Of a stretch of DNA of 64,000 nt, positions 17,886-26,768 are shown piece by piece. Source of the DNA: CBDCHC01 sp965217075 (GTDB lineage: Bacteria; Pseudomonadota; Gammaproteobacteria; PS1; Pseudothioglobaceae); contig CBDCHC010000001.1 of NCBI GenBank assembly GCA_965217075.1, positions 62,001-126,000 of the forward strand. Reading direction: 5' to 3'. The notes below the pieces were generated by a model that worked only from the letters and a program-made list of their open reading frames with translations, was not told the DNA's origin and searched no databases. The position numbers were made by a program, and so were the translations under genes. Positions within the stretch are counted from its first letter, which is position 1. Each line of letters begins with the position of its first letter.

Positions 17886-18979
17886 TAAAGTATTCTGGTA
17901 AATGTCATATATAAAGCTATTAAAGTTATAATGCTAGCTATAGGTATAACAAATAAAATTTGATATTTAAAATTATATTTTTTTAGCAAAAATACAATAG
18001 AAAAAATAATACTGACTATGATAATTTGCGCTAATTCTACACCAACATTAAAACCAATTAAAGTGCTGATAAAATCATCGCTGGTAAAAGTTTTTAGCAT
18101 AGTAGCAAAACCAAGTCCGTGTAATAAGCCAAAACAAAAAACTATTATTAATTGCCTTAAATGCTTGTATTTAAAAAACAATACTTCTATAGCAGTAAAA
18201 GCAATTGAAATAGCTATCAATGGCTCAACAAAAGTAGTAGGTATTTGAATAATATCTGAACTTGCAAGCGCTAAAGTTATAGTGTGAGCTAATGTAAAGC
18301 TACTTACAAGAGTTATTAGATTGAAAATATTAATAGTTGAAAGTGCCATAGCAATAATAAACAAAATATGATCAAAACCAAGTGGTATAACGTGTTGAAA
18401 GCCAATTGAAATAAATTTAATAAAATTTTGTACTATAGTTACTGGTTTAAATTCTGCTATATTTATATTATATTTTTCATTAGGTTTAAGCCAATACCAG
18501 CTTTGCCAACTATATTTATCTTGTTGGTAAAATCTAAATCTAAATGCATTATTAAATGGTTGGTTGTATTGCCAGCTAATAGTTTTTAATGTTTTAAATT
18601 TAGCAGAATAAATAATAACGCTAGATCGTGGTCTTTTAGTATAACCAACATTATTAATTTTTATTTTTTTACGTATTAAATCTACTCTATTATCATTTAT
18701 ATTAAATAATATATCAGCTAAAAATTTATTTTCAAATTTATTAAACTCTACTAATAACTCTTGAGCTGATAGTTTTCTTAAAAAATCATATTGTTTAGCA
18801 GTCGGAGCCTCTTTGGTGTTTTTATAATTAGTGCCAATACCTGTGATTATAGCTTCTATGCTTACATTTAATCGCAACTCTATCGTACTATCAAACACGC
18901 TTAATTCAATTAAATGCGGCTTAACAACATCTGCATAAGTAATGCTTGTTATTAAAAATAATAATAATAATTTAAACAC
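17885..18979 (-). CDS. HupE/UreJ_2-type membrane protein with periplasmic N-terminal domain
   Basis: 364 residues: a signal peptide (about 1-16, ending TYA), a soluble extracytoplasmic domain (about 17-185), then six or seven membrane helices (about 190-364). The membrane part carries the family histidine-rich signatures HVIPLGFDHILFI, SFTLAHTITLAL and FGLLHGLGFATML. Related HupE/UreJ proteins are linked to nickel or cobalt handling, but this longer subtype (HupE/UreJ_2) has no established substrate. It directly precedes and overlaps the TauE/SafE-type gene by one base and follows ubiG after nine bases. Confidence 0.8.
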   Translation of the reverse strand: MFKLLLLFLITSITYADVVKPHLIELSVFDSTIELRLNVSIEAIITGIGTNYKNTKEAPTAKQYDFLRKLSAQELLVEFNKFENKFLADILFNINDNRVDLIRKKIKINNVGYTKRPRSSVIIYSAKFKTLKTISWQYNQPFNNAFRFRFYQQDKYSWQSWYWLKPNEKYNINIAEFKPVTIVQNFIKFISIGFQHVIPLGFDHILFIIAMALSTINIFNLITLVSSFTLAHTITLALASSDIIQIPTTFVEPLIAISIAFTAIEVLFFKYKHLRQLIIVFCFGLLHGLGFATMLKTFTSDDFISTLIGFNVGVELAQIIIVSIIFSIVFLLKKYNFKYQILFVIPIASIITLIALYMTFTRIL

Positions 18980-18988
18980 TAAAATAAA

Positions 18989-19687
18989 TTATAATTTTTG
19001 ATAATAAGTTAAATAATTAACATTAATATCAGTAGATATTTTATATTTCTTAATAATTGGATTATAAGTCATACCTGTAATATCTATTAATCTTAAATTA
19101 GCACTTCTAGCAAAAACATCTAATTCACTTGGTCTGATAAATTTATTAAAATCGTGTGTACCTTTTGGTAATAAATGTAGAATATATTCAGCACCTATTA
19201 TAGCAAATAGATATGATTTTATATTGCGATTTATAGTAGAAAAAAATATCATACCATTATTATTTAGCAATTTTGCACAAGATTGAATAATAGAAGCTAC
19301 ATCTGGTACATGCTCTAACATTTCCAAACAACAGATAATATCAAAAGATGCTGTTTGTTGCTTAGCTAATTCTTCAACTGTTATTAATTTATAATCAATA
19401 TCTAATTTTGATTCTAATAAATGCAATTTTGCCACTTCTAAAGTTGATGCTCCTATATCAATAGCACTAACTATAGCTCCTTCTTTTGCTAGAGATTCTG
19501 CTAAAATACCACCGCCACAACCCACATCTAAAATTTTTTTACCATATAAATTATTGTTACATTTTTTTTTAATATACTTAAGTCGCAGTGGGTTAATTTG
19601 ATGTAAAGGTTTAAACTCTGATTCTTTATCCCACCAACGTGAAGCTAAATCATTAAATTTTTTAACTTCACTATTATCTACATTCAC
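18989..19687 (-). CDS. ubiG: Ubiquinone biosynthesis O-methyltransferase
   Basis: SAM-dependent methyltransferase acting twice in ubiquinone synthesis. 232 residues (E. coli 240). Family motifs: N-terminal KFNDLASRWWDKESEFKPLH, SAM motif I ILDVGCGGGILAESLA near residue 52, EMLEHVPD, and the C-terminal DITGMTYNP with YKISTDINVNYL. The ATG overlaps the bcp stop (ATGA). Confidence 0.97.
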   Translation of the reverse strand: MNVDNSEVKKFNDLASRWWDKESEFKPLHQINPLRLKYIKKKCNNNLYGKKILDVGCGGGILAESLAKEGAIVSAIDIGASTLEVAKLHLLESKLDIDYKLITVEELAKQQTASFDIICCLEMLEHVPDVASIIQSCAKLLNNNGMIFFSTINRNIKSYLFAIIGAEYILHLLPKGTHDFNKFIRPSELDVFARSANLRLIDITGMTYNPIIKKYKISTDINVNYLTYYQKL

Positions 19688-20127
19688 AATAATTTAATGG
19701 CTGATAAAACTTCATCAATATGACCAGTTATTTTTACCTTACGCCATTCTCTTAAGATACTACCATCTCTGTCAATTATAAAAGTAGATCTATCAATTCC
19801 CATATATTCTCTGCCGTATAATTTTTTTAATTTAATAACATTAAACATATTACATAATTTTTCTTGCTCATCACTAATTAATTCAAAAGGAAAATTATAT
19901 TTTTTCTTAAAATTTTCATGTTTTTTAAGACTATCACGGCTAACACCATAAATAATACAATTATTTGTTATAAATTTATGATGGTTATCACGAAAATCTT
20001 CTCCTTCTTTGGTGCAACCAGGAGTATTGTCTTTAGGATAAAAATATAATATAATTTTTTTACTATTATCAGGAATACTAATTATTTGATTATTAGTAGC
20101 TGTACACTTTATTGGTTTTATTTTCAT
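19684..20127 (-). CDS. bcp: Peroxiredoxin, BCP/PrxQ family
   Basis: Thiol peroxidase reducing hydrogen peroxide and organic hydroperoxides. 147 residues. The peroxidatic cysteine is in YPKDNTPGCTKEGEDFRD near residue 38. In many BCPs a resolving cysteine lies five residues later; here that position is Glu/Asp, so this would be a 1-Cys type or use an external thiol such as glutathione. Two further cysteines (in NNCIIYG and EKLCNMF) are not at the known resolving position, though one could serve. It sits three bases after the adhesin stop. Confidence 0.93.
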   Translation of the reverse strand: MKIKPIKCTATNNQIISIPDNSKKIILYFYPKDNTPGCTKEGEDFRDNHHKFITNNCIIYGVSRDSLKKHENFKKKYNFPFELISDEQEKLCNMFNVIKLKKLYGREYMGIDRSTFIIDRDGSILREWRKVKITGHIDEVLSAIKLL

Positions 20128-20129
20128 TA

Positions 20130-23100
20130 TTATAAAATAAAATCAGCTGTAGTAATATCTTCGTAGTTTATATTCTTAATAGTAATATGAATATTTCCCT
20201 GATCATTAGCTACTGCACCATTAATATCTATCATAATATCAGCATTATTATTACTTTTTGATACTTTAATAAAATCACTAAATAAACTAGCGTCTACATC
20301 ATAATCAATAAGCAAATTATTTAAACTAATTTTATCAAAACCATCGCTAAAACTATTAATAACAAAAGATTTATTAATGTCATCAGTCGTATAATTTAGT
20401 TTTTCATTAAAACTTATAGCTATTACATTATCAGTAAATGCATTTTTATCATCGATTGCTCTAATCTCTAAATTACTACGACTTTTAGCAATAGTAGTTG
20501 GTGTTAAAATATCAATAATACCACTATCTTTATCTATAGTTGCCCATGTAGGTGCATTTAATAAGTAATATAAAATAACATCATTATCATCATCACTGAC
20601 ATCTGCTGATATATCATAAGTAAATTCTTCGCTTTTAGTAACTGTCAATGAAACAGGATTTAACAACTGAGGAGCATCATTTATATCTAGAATATTAACA
20701 ATAATATCTTGTACAGATCTATTGCCAGCTATATCTATAGCGCTCACGGCTAAATTATAAGTATTTTTAACTTCAAAATTAGCAGTAGTTATTAAGCTAA
20801 GAACTCCGTTATCATCAATAGTAAATAAATTACTATCTTCCGTAGAAGATAATGACCAAATAATACCATCTTCTTGTGCTGATAATGTTGTAACAATCCT
20901 ACTATTTTCATTAATATTAAACTCTGTATTAATTAATTGTGGCGCCTTAGTATCAACAGCTATATCAAAATTTAATATAGATTCGTCAGAATAAATGCCA
21001 TATACAGTCATTTGTTTCACTCTAATATCACCAGCTGTATAAAAAGTATTAGCAGTAATTTCAAAAGATGCTCCTATGCCGTCTTGCCAGCTATTACCAC
21101 CATCAGTAGAATATTGCCATAAATTATCTGCTAATAAATTATTAATTGTAACAGTTGTTTTATTAGTAATATTAGTGGTAACTATTATTTCACTATTAGT
21201 TATTGTTTCACTAACATTACCTGCTTTATCAAACTGTCTAATTTTTACATCACCTACATTATAAGTATTATTAGAGTCTAATCTAAGGCTATCAGCGCTA
21301 CCATATTGCCAACTACTATTGTTAATAGAATATTGCCAAGTTGCACCTTCTTCTAAATTTGTAATGCTAATAATTCCTGCATTATTTACTATATTAGGTA
21401 CAGCTACTGATTTATCTATTACAATAACACCTTCTTTGCTTAATAAATATTCCTTGCCGCTATCATCTCCTAAATAACGCACCCTAATATTATTTTGATC
21501 ATATGTGCCTGCTGCTAAAGAAAATGTTGTACCACTACCATCAGTCCATGTTGGATTAGCTCTAGTAGCATTTGCACTCCATTGCCAATCTCTACTTTTA
21601 TTTATACCTGCATCAACTATTATATCTCCATTATAACTATAATTATCTGCATTATTTAAACCAGTATCACTCTTAAGTTTTAACACAATGTTTGGTGCTG
21701 TTATAATTTCTTCACTAATTACTTCATTAATATTACCTGCTTTATCAGTTTGCTTTATCCTGATGTCACCTTGTCTATAATTAGCGCCTGCTACTAACAT
21801 AAAACTACTTTCAACGCCATCTTGCCAAGTTGCACCAGCATTAATAGAATACTGCCAAGTTGCATTGTCTTCTAATAAGCCTACATTTATCACTCCCAAA
21901 TTACTTATTATTAAAGGCTCTGTTGCTACTGTGTCAATAACAATTGTGCCACTATAATCTAAAACATACTCATTATTAATATTATTAGCATCACGCACTC
22001 TAATATCTTTTTTATTGTATATGCCATCTATTAAAGAAAATGTTGTACCATTGCCATTTACCCATACTGGTATGTTAGCTGTAGCATTTGAGCTCCATTG
22101 CCATGCAGTTGGGGTGTTAATAATATTTATACTATTATTACTTGTTATACCATCTATGCCACTTATACCTGTATCTTCGGCAATAACTAAATTGCTATTT
22201 ACTAAAGATCTTGTAGATAATTCAATAATAGGTGTCTCTGGCTTAAATATTGAAGTAGTTATAGTTGTAGAATTATGTTTTAAAGCTACTTCAGTATCTG
22301 GTTGATTTACAACTCTAACTCTAATATTATCAGTTTGATATGAGTTATTACTGCTTAGTAAAAAATAATTATCACTACCATTAGTCCATATTGGATTAAT
22401 ATCTGTAGCGTTTAAAGTATATTGCCAGTTTTTATTAGCATTCACACTAACATTTATCTTATTATCACTAGTTTTACCATCAATAGCACTTATTCCAGTA
22501 TCATTTAGCGTTAATATAATTTCTGTTGCCTCTATATTATTTGCATTACTTGTAACTTCGCTAATATTACCTGCCTTATCAATTTGTTTAACTCTTATAT
22601 CGCCAATAACATAACTATTGCCAGCATCTAACCTAAAACTATTACCGCTACCATCTTGCCAACTTATGCCGGCATCAATAGAATATTGCCAAGTTGCATT
22701 AGACTCTAAATCAACAGTTATAATTCCATATATTAGGTTGTTAATTACAGGCTTTAATATTGATTTATCTATTGTTATAATTCCAGTATCATCTAAAACA
22801 TATTCTTTAGTAAAATCGTTTGCATCACGTACTCTAATATCATTTTTATTATAGTTACCTTCTGCTAAAGAAAAAGTGTCTTTTACAGCATTTTGAGTTG
22901 TCGATATACCATCTATCCAAACTGGATTATCAGCTGTAGCATTTGCACTCCATTGCCATATTGCAGGTGCATTAATAATTTTAATACTACCTTCATTCGT
23001 AATAGAATCTATCTTACTATCACCACTATCTTTGTCAAGAATTAAAGTTGTAGTATTAATAAAGTTTCTACCTTTATTAATAATATCAGTTACTACAACC

Positions 23101-24356
23101 TGATCTTTGTTATTTATAATAGAGCTGGTTAATAATAAAGCCCCTGCAGCTAGTTTAGCTTTAATAACATTATTATCATTATTTTCTATTTGCGTTACAA
23201 AATCTGCAATAGTTTTACTGCTACTGCCATTGTTAATTTTATCAATAGCAGACAATACTGCTAATATTCTCCCGTATTCGTTGCCAACTTTAACATTAAA
23301 ATCACCGCCTACTAACTCTTCAACTATAGTATCTGGTGAATCATTTGTTATGTCTATATTCAAATTAAATGCTGTTGCAACTTTCTTATTAGCATTTGTA
23401 GCAATAATAGTATTTATTAAGCCATCAAATGAACCATTTAAACCAATACCAGCTATCCTAGCAGCTATAGTGGTAACGGGAGTAATTACAACAGTAGTGT
23501 CATTTGATATATTAGCTAATGCTGTAAGGGTAGTTGTTAGGTTTATTTTACTATATTTAGCTTCATCTATATAATCAGGATTATCATTAGTATCGATTAC
23601 CTTAATTAAAACCATACCGCTATAACTACCAATATTAACACTAAATTTACCTTCACTATCAATAATAATATCATCTGCTAATAATTTACCATTGCTATTG
23701 TATATTGATGCTCTAAGTCCATTATTTTTTATTACTGGACCAAGAACAACAATACCATTTATTGTATTAGTAGCAATAATACTAGCGCCAGAAATTGAAG
23801 CTGCTGCTAAAAGAGCTATTGCTGTAGCTCCATAAATAGGGATATTATAGTTAACATTGGTGTAATCGCTTGCAATATAAGCCTCACTAAAACTATCAAA
23901 AAAATCTTCTGTACCAGCACCTTTGGCAATGGCTAAAATATCTTTTTCATTGCCATGCATGTAACCTATTTGCACATTATTTATAAGATTTATATAATTA
24001 TAGTCTGTAATATAATAAATATAATCATCGCCATATAAGTTATTATTATCATATTTAATAGCAACCATACAAGACATGTCAGAACACATGCTAAAATAAT
24101 CATAAAATTTAATAGAACTATTGTTATCTAATAAAATTTCTAAAGTAGTATCATTTTTTTTAATAATAAAATTATCTGCAATTTTAGTATTTTTACTTAA
24201 GTCAACAACATAATAATTACCATATATAGCAATAATTTCTTTGCTATTTTTAGCATCAACATTCACTATTTTTTGTTGCAAATTTTTAGAAGCAACCATA
24301 GCAGAAAATTGTAATTCTTTTGCTGTTTTCATACTATTATTTATCATATTAGACAT
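20130..24356 (-). CDS. Large repeat adhesin, probable type I secretion substrate
   Basis: 1408 residues with no Sec signal peptide. Layout: 1-100, a BapA-prefix-like domain (IIAIYGNYYVVDLSKN, LEILLDNNSSIKFYDYF) holding the only two cysteines I see (91 and 96); a hydrophobic Ala-rich segment at 172-190; a 200-430 pre-repeat region; eight Trp-rich repeats from about 455 to 1120; two cadherin-like segments (about 1140-1315, LDINDAPQ); and a C-terminal region 1320-1408 (GFDKISLNNLLIDYDVD, DIMIDINGA) like the VC_A0849 class of type I secretion targeting domains. No RTX nonapeptides are visible. Likely role: surface attachment. No ABC/TolC-type secretion genes are nearby. Base composition looks like the neighbours. 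It lies three bases before bcp. Confidence 0.8.
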   Translation of the reverse strand: MSNMINNSMKTAKELQFSAMVASKNLQQKIVNVDAKNSKEIIAIYGNYYVVDLSKNTKIADNFIIKKNDTTLEILLDNNSSIKFYDYFSMCSDMSCMVAIKYDNNNLYGDDYIYYITDYNYINLINNVQIGYMHGNEKDILAIAKGAGTEDFFDSFSEAYIASDYTNVNYNIPIYGATAIALLAAASISGASIIATNTINGIVVLGPVIKNNGLRASIYNSNGKLLADDIIIDSEGKFSVNIGSYSGMVLIKVIDTNDNPDYIDEAKYSKINLTTTLTALANISNDTTVVITPVTTIAARIAGIGLNGSFDGLINTIIATNANKKVATAFNLNIDITNDSPDTIVEELVGGDFNVKVGNEYGRILAVLSAIDKINNGSSSKTIADFVTQIENNDNNVIKAKLAAGALLLTSSIINNKDQVVVTDIINKGRNFINTTTLILDKDSGDSKIDSITNEGSIKIINAPAIWQWSANATADNPVWIDGISTTQNAVKDTFSLAEGNYNKNDIRVRDANDFTKEYVLDDTGIITIDKSILKPVINNLIYGIITVDLESNATWQYSIDAGISWQDGSGNSFRLDAGNSYVIGDIRVKQIDKAGNISEVTSNANNIEATEIILTLNDTGISAIDGKTSDNKINVSVNANKNWQYTLNATDINPIWTNGSDNYFLLSSNNSYQTDNIRVRVVNQPDTEVALKHNSTTITTSIFKPETPIIELSTRSLVNSNLVIAEDTGISGIDGITSNNSINIINTPTAWQWSSNATANIPVWVNGNGTTFSLIDGIYNKKDIRVRDANNINNEYVLDYSGTIVIDTVATEPLIISNLGVINVGLLEDNATWQYSINAGATWQDGVESSFMLVAGANYRQGDIRIKQTDKAGNINEVISEEIITAPNIVLKLKSDTGLNNADNYSYNGDIIVDAGINKSRDWQWSANATRANPTWTDGSGTTFSLAAGTYDQNNIRVRYLGDDSGKEYLLSKEGVIVIDKSVAVPNIVNNAGIISITNLEEGATWQYSINNSSWQYGSADSLRLDSNNTYNVGDVKIRQFDKAGNVSETITNSEIIVTTNITNKTTVTINNLLADNLWQYSTDGGNSWQDGIGASFEITANTFYTAGDIRVKQMTVYGIYSDESILNFDIAVDTKAPQLINTEFNINENSRIVTTLSAQEDGIIWSLSSTEDSNLFTIDDNGVLSLITTANFEVKNTYNLAVSAIDIAGNRSVQDIIVNILDINDAPQLLNPVSLTVTKSEEFTYDISADVSDDDNDVILYYLLNAPTWATIDKDSGIIDILTPTTIAKSRSNLEIRAIDDKNAFTDNVIAISFNEKLNYTTDDINKSFVINSFSDGFDKISLNNLLIDYDVDASLFSDFIKVSKSNNNADIMIDINGAVANDQGNIHITIKNINYEDITTADFIL
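20997..22994 (-). repeat. Eight Trp-rich tandem protein repeats in the adhesin
   Basis: Units of roughly 73-108 residues. Type A carries WQWSANAT..NP.W..G then TTFSL..G.Y...IRVR (Trp at 467, 644, 752, 924). Type B carries ATWQYSI.AG.SWQDG then F.L.AG..Y..GDIRVKQ.DKAGN.SE (Trp at 556, 834, 1007, 1080). Order is A B A A B A B B. DNA copies are diverged, so recent unequal crossing-over is not obvious. Confidence 0.8.
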
Positions 24357-24401
24357 AATTTATTATTACTTATTGAAAGATGTAATTAAACAAGTGTTCT
24401 A

Positions 24402-24407
24402 ATTATA
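24402..24407 (-). promoter_or_regulatory. Possible -10 box of the adhesin gene
   Basis: TATAAT on the minus strand, 45 bases upstream of the adhesin ATG, in the 84-base gap after lon. No good -35 hexamer is seen 16-18 bases upstream, so this is only a candidate. Confidence 0.35.
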
Positions 24408-24440
24408 CTTAATTTTATTAAAAAAGGTTTTACGAAAATA

Positions 24441-26768
24441 TTATTTTTCTAATATAATATCTAATACTTCATCAATCCATTTTGCTTTAACAATATTTAA
24501 ACTATCTTTTATTTTATTTGAAATCTCTGTAAGCTCTCTGTCATTTTCAGATGGTATGATAACTGTTTTTATTCCACCTCTAAGTGCTGCTAATAACTTT
24601 TCCTTTAAACCACCTATAGGAGTAATTTCACCACGCAAAGTAATCTCTCCAGTCATAGCTACATCTGCTTTCACTTTACGATTTGTTAAAACAGATACCA
24701 TCGCAACACACATAGCAGCCCCTGCGCTTGGACCATCTTTTGGAGTACTACCATCCGGCACATGAATATGAATATCTAATTTTTTATAAAAATCAGTCTC
24801 TATATTTAATTTATCTGCTCTAACACGAATAACGCTCATAGCTGCTTGAATAGACTCTTTCATAACATCGCCTAATTGCCCAGTATAATTTAACTTTCCT
24901 TTGCCTTTATAAGCATTTGCCTCAATAGTTAATAAATCACCACCTACAGATGTCCAGGCAAGTCCTGTTACTTCCCCAATTTGATTTTTATCTTCAGCTA
25001 AACCAAAACGATATTTTTTAATACCTAAATATTTAGTTAAATTTTTACTGCTAATTAATGCTTTTTTATTTCTTTGTTTTACTATCCATTCTGTTAAAAC
25101 TTTACGGCAAATTTTTTCTATATTACGACTCAAATCTCTTACACCAGCCTCACGAGTATAATAACGAATTATTTGTAAAATAGCACTATCGCTAATGCTA
25201 ATTTCTTTTTCTTTCAAACCATTGCTTTTTATTTGTTTTTTAATTAAATGCTTTTTTGCTATATCTAATTTTTCATCTTCTGTATAACCTTCTAAATGAA
25301 TTATCTCCATTCTATCAAGTAAAGCTGGTGGTATATTAAGAGAATTAGCCGTAGCTACAAACATAACTTCAGATAAATCATAATCTACTTCCAGATAATG
25401 ATCATTAAATGTATGGTTTTGTTCTGGATCAAGCACTTCAAGTAAAGCTGATGATGGATCACTACGGACATCTGCCGCTAATTTATCTATTTCGTCAAAT
25501 AAAAATAATGGATTTTTTACCTTAGCTTTTTGTATTTTTTGTATAACAGTGCCAGGCATAGCACCAATATAAGTACGCCTATGACCACGGATTTCTGCCT
25601 CATCTCTAATCCCTCCAAGAGCCATACGCACATATTTTCTATCAGTAGCAGCTGAAATTGCCTTGCCAAGTGATGTTTTACCAACTCCTGGCGCCCCTAC
25701 TAAACATAAAATATTACTTTTATTATCAGTGCGTGTTTGTACCGCTAAATATTCAATAATTCTTTCTTTTACTTTATTTAGACCACAATGATAACTATCT
25801 AAGATTTTTTTAGCTTGTTTTAAATCTTTGCTAATAGTAGTTTTTTTATGCCATGGAACCTTGCATAAAGTTTCAACATAAGTTTGAATAACAGAGTAAT
25901 CAGAAGAACTAGATAGAGTTCTTTCTAGCTTTTTAATTTCATCATTAGCTTTTTTAAGCGCTTCTTTAGACATTTTTGCTTTTTTTACTGCTTTTTTTAA
26001 ATTATTAATTTCACTTTCATCGCCAACTACACCAAGTTCTTTTTTAATTGATTTTAATTTTTCATTAAGATAATACTCTCGCTGATTATTATCCATTTGT
26101 TGACGCACATTAGTATTGATCTTTTTTTCAGCTTTTAATATTTCAATTTCATCTTTAAGTAATAATAACAACTGATTAAATATGTATTTAACATCATTAC
26201 TTTCAAGTAGTTGTTGTTTTTTGTTAATACTTAAATTAAAGTTAGCAATAATAATGTTAATAAAATGTTCACAATTATCTATTTTTTCAATAACTTTAAG
26301 AGCATCGCTAGAAACTTTATCACTAATTTTAGCGTAATATGCAAAACTATCACTAACTAGTCTACGCACGGCTATAGTTTTTAAAGAATCGTTAGTTAAT
26401 TTTTCTAATTTTTCTATACCTGCATAATAAAAATTATTATTATTATTTTTCTTAAAAGATATTATTTTTGCCCTGTATTCCCCTTCTATTAAGATTTTAA
26501 TCGAACGATCAGGTAGTTTAGTCATTTGTAATATTTTTGCTACAACTCCAATTTTGTAGATATCACTTTTTATTATATTATCTGCTTTATCTTTCTTTTG
26601 TGCTACTAAAAATATCTCTTTATTGTTATTAAGAGAATCTAAAACTGCATTAACAGAAGTAACTCTGCCAACAAATAATGGTACTATGGTATGTGGGAAA
26701 ATAACCACATCTCTAAGTGGTAATACTGGTATAACAATGTCATCTGTAATAATTATTTTTTTTGCCAT
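24441..26768 (-). CDS. lon: ATP-dependent protease Lon
   Basis: Cytoplasmic AAA+ protease degrading misfolded and regulatory proteins. 775 residues (E. coli 784). N-terminal substrate domain (about 8-200, VIPVLPLRDVVIFPH), a coiled-coil middle part, AAA+ module with Walker A GAPGVGKT (358-365) and FLFDEIDKL, and the protease domain with the Ser-Lys dyad, S681 in GPSAGAAM and K724 in GGLKEK. The start overlaps the hflX end by 16 bases. Confidence 0.98.
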   Translation of the reverse strand: MAKKIIITDDIVIPVLPLRDVVIFPHTIVPLFVGRVTSVNAVLDSLNNNKEIFLVAQKKDKADNIIKSDIYKIGVVAKILQMTKLPDRSIKILIEGEYRAKIISFKKNNNNNFYYAGIEKLEKLTNDSLKTIAVRRLVSDSFAYYAKISDKVSSDALKVIEKIDNCEHFINIIIANFNLSINKKQQLLESNDVKYIFNQLLLLLKDEIEILKAEKKINTNVRQQMDNNQREYYLNEKLKSIKKELGVVGDESEINNLKKAVKKAKMSKEALKKANDEIKKLERTLSSSSDYSVIQTYVETLCKVPWHKKTTISKDLKQAKKILDSYHCGLNKVKERIIEYLAVQTRTDNKSNILCLVGAPGVGKTSLGKAISAATDRKYVRMALGGIRDEAEIRGHRRTYIGAMPGTVIQKIQKAKVKNPLFLFDEIDKLAADVRSDPSSALLEVLDPEQNHTFNDHYLEVDYDLSEVMFVATANSLNIPPALLDRMEIIHLEGYTEDEKLDIAKKHLIKKQIKSNGLKEKEISISDSAILQIIRYYTREAGVRDLSRNIEKICRKVLTEWIVKQRNKKALISSKNLTKYLGIKKYRFGLAEDKNQIGEVTGLAWTSVGGDLLTIEANAYKGKGKLNYTGQLGDVMKESIQAAMSVIRVRADKLNIETDFYKKLDIHIHVPDGSTPKDGPSAGAAMCVAMVSVLTNRKVKADVAMTGEITLRGEITPIGGLKEKLLAALRGGIKTVIIPSENDRELTEISNKIKDSLNIVKAKWIDEVLDIILEK

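Noticed and set aside
21076..23574. Open frames opposite the adhesin gene
   Set aside because: They are antisense shadows of the repeat protein with repetitive composition and no ribosome-binding sites.
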